NCBI GenBank assembly: GCA_038227745.1
Contig: JBBRPS010000633.1
Location: 1-6,205, forward strand
Direction of reading: 5' to 3'
DNA: 6,205 nt
Source of the DNA: DASPXY01 sp038227745
Lineage (GTDB): Bacteria; Planctomycetota; Planctomycetia; Gemmatales; Gemmataceae
Of the stretch, positions 5,846 through 6,205 are shown in pieces. Both the position numbers and the translations under genes were made by a program. The notes beneath the pieces were generated by a model. The model did no database searches. It was not told the DNA's origin and saw only the letters and a program-made list of their open reading frames with translations. Positions within the stretch are counted from its first letter, which is position 1; each line of letters opens with the position of its first letter.

Positions 5846-6205
5846 GTGAACGCCGACCACGCCTCCCCGGCCAACGGCGCCGCGCCCGAAGCGGCCACCG
5901 AGCGCCGGGCCCGCCTCCTCGAAGAGATCGCGGGCCTCCTCCAGTCGCCCCTGGAGCCGGCCGAGTTCTACGCGGAGTTCCTGCAGCGCGTCGTCGGCGC
6001 CCTCGGCGGCCTCGCCGGCGCCGTCCGGGCGCGCACCCCGCAGGGCGAATTCCGTCTCGAATACCAGGTCAACCTCGACGAGGTCGGCCTCGACGAGATA
6101 CCCGAGGCGCGCGCCGGTCACGCCGAGATCCTCAAGCGCGTGGCCCGCGGCGACCGGCCGCTGTGGGTGCCGCCGCACAGCAGCGCCGCGGCCGAGGGCA
6201 GGACC
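5846..6205 (+). CDS. N-terminal part of a probable GAF-like sensor or adaptor protein (runs off the window)
   Basis: The frame is open from GTG 5846 to the last base: 120 codons without a stop, with strongly G/C-ending codons. A flexible Ala/Pro-rich start (1-18) is followed by an amphipathic helix (about 19-33, ERRARLLEEIAGLLQ), then SPLEPAEFYAEFLQRVVGAL (34-53), a strand (AGAVRARTPQGEFRLEYQVN, 57-76), an acidic segment (LDEVGLDEIPEA) and a helix (about 90-101) leading to RPLWVPPHS. Helix, strand, hairpin and a helix reaching a P-x-W/V-V-P segment is what the first half of a GAF-type ligand-binding domain looks like. I recall such N-termini on planctomycete proteins that continue into biotinyl-lipoyl/HlyD-type membrane fusion adaptors, but the rest is outside the window, so that is a guess. 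No signal peptide is seen at the N-terminus. Confidence 0.8.
   Translation, partial: MNADHASPANGAAPEAATERRARLLEEIAGLLQSPLEPAEFYAEFLQRVVGALGGLAGAVRARTPQGEFRLEYQVNLDEVGLDEIPEARAGHAEILKRVARGDRPLWVPPHSSAAAEGRT

Noticed and set aside
5363..6178. Upstream extension of the 97-aa minus-strand gene to a 369-codon protein
   Set aside because: Most of the extension is antisense to the plus-strand gene at 5846 or crosses the palindromic region, with arginine/glycine-rich sequence and no recognisable domain. Only the last few residues before ATG 5362 look protein-like.

Overview
The window looks like a chromosomal segment of a planctomycete, probably from the Gemmata-type lineages. The evidence is very high G+C with codons ending mostly in G or C, frequent GTG starts behind clear Shine-Dalgarno sequences, and above all a PSCyt1/DUF1549/DUF1553 cytochrome-like gene in the same transcription unit as a Tat-exported DUF1501 gene, a pairing greatly expanded in Planctomycetes. 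The taxonomic call is inference from gene content; no rRNA or marker gene is present.

Layout. (1) 40-4727, plus strand, looks like one operon of three genes: a large exported c-type-cytochrome-like protein (PSCyt1-DUF1549-DUF1553, 870 aa); a 199-aa protein carrying a D-x20-ExK signature of the PD-(D/E)XK nuclease-like fold; and a DUF1501 protein (473 aa) of the alkaline-phosphatase-like superfamily with a twin-arginine signal. The first and third are usual partners. The small gene between them is unexpected there, appears cytoplasmic, and uses more A/T-ending codons. (2) 4770-5397, minus strand, convergent with the operon, holds two tightly coupled small genes. The upstream one (97 aa) has a DGNGR motif in a ParB/sulfiredoxin-like context and resembles a detached C-terminal domain of a polymorphic-toxin type protein. 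The downstream one (98 aa) is an all-helical protein with an immunity-like position. A 12-codon minicistron with a strong ribosome binding site overlaps the start of the first one by ATGA. (3) 5398-5845 is a non-coding divergent intergenic region of about 450 bases with two well-formed nested stem-loops (5605-5636 and 5693-5773). (4) 5846 to the window end is the first 120 codons of a further plus-strand gene, absent from a simple start-to-stop scan because it has no stop in the window. It looks like the N-terminus of a GAF-like sensor or adaptor protein.

How the genes may work together. The DUF1553 cytochrome and DUF1501 protein should both act outside the cytoplasm, the first through the general export route with haem attached after export, the second folded and exported by Tat. 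Their biochemical role is unknown. The PD-(D/E)XK-like protein may be a hitchhiker or mobile nuclease-like gene using the operon's promoter. The minus-strand pair may be a toxin-immunity remnant. No CRISPR array, tRNA, rRNA, insertion sequence or convincing intrinsic terminator was seen.
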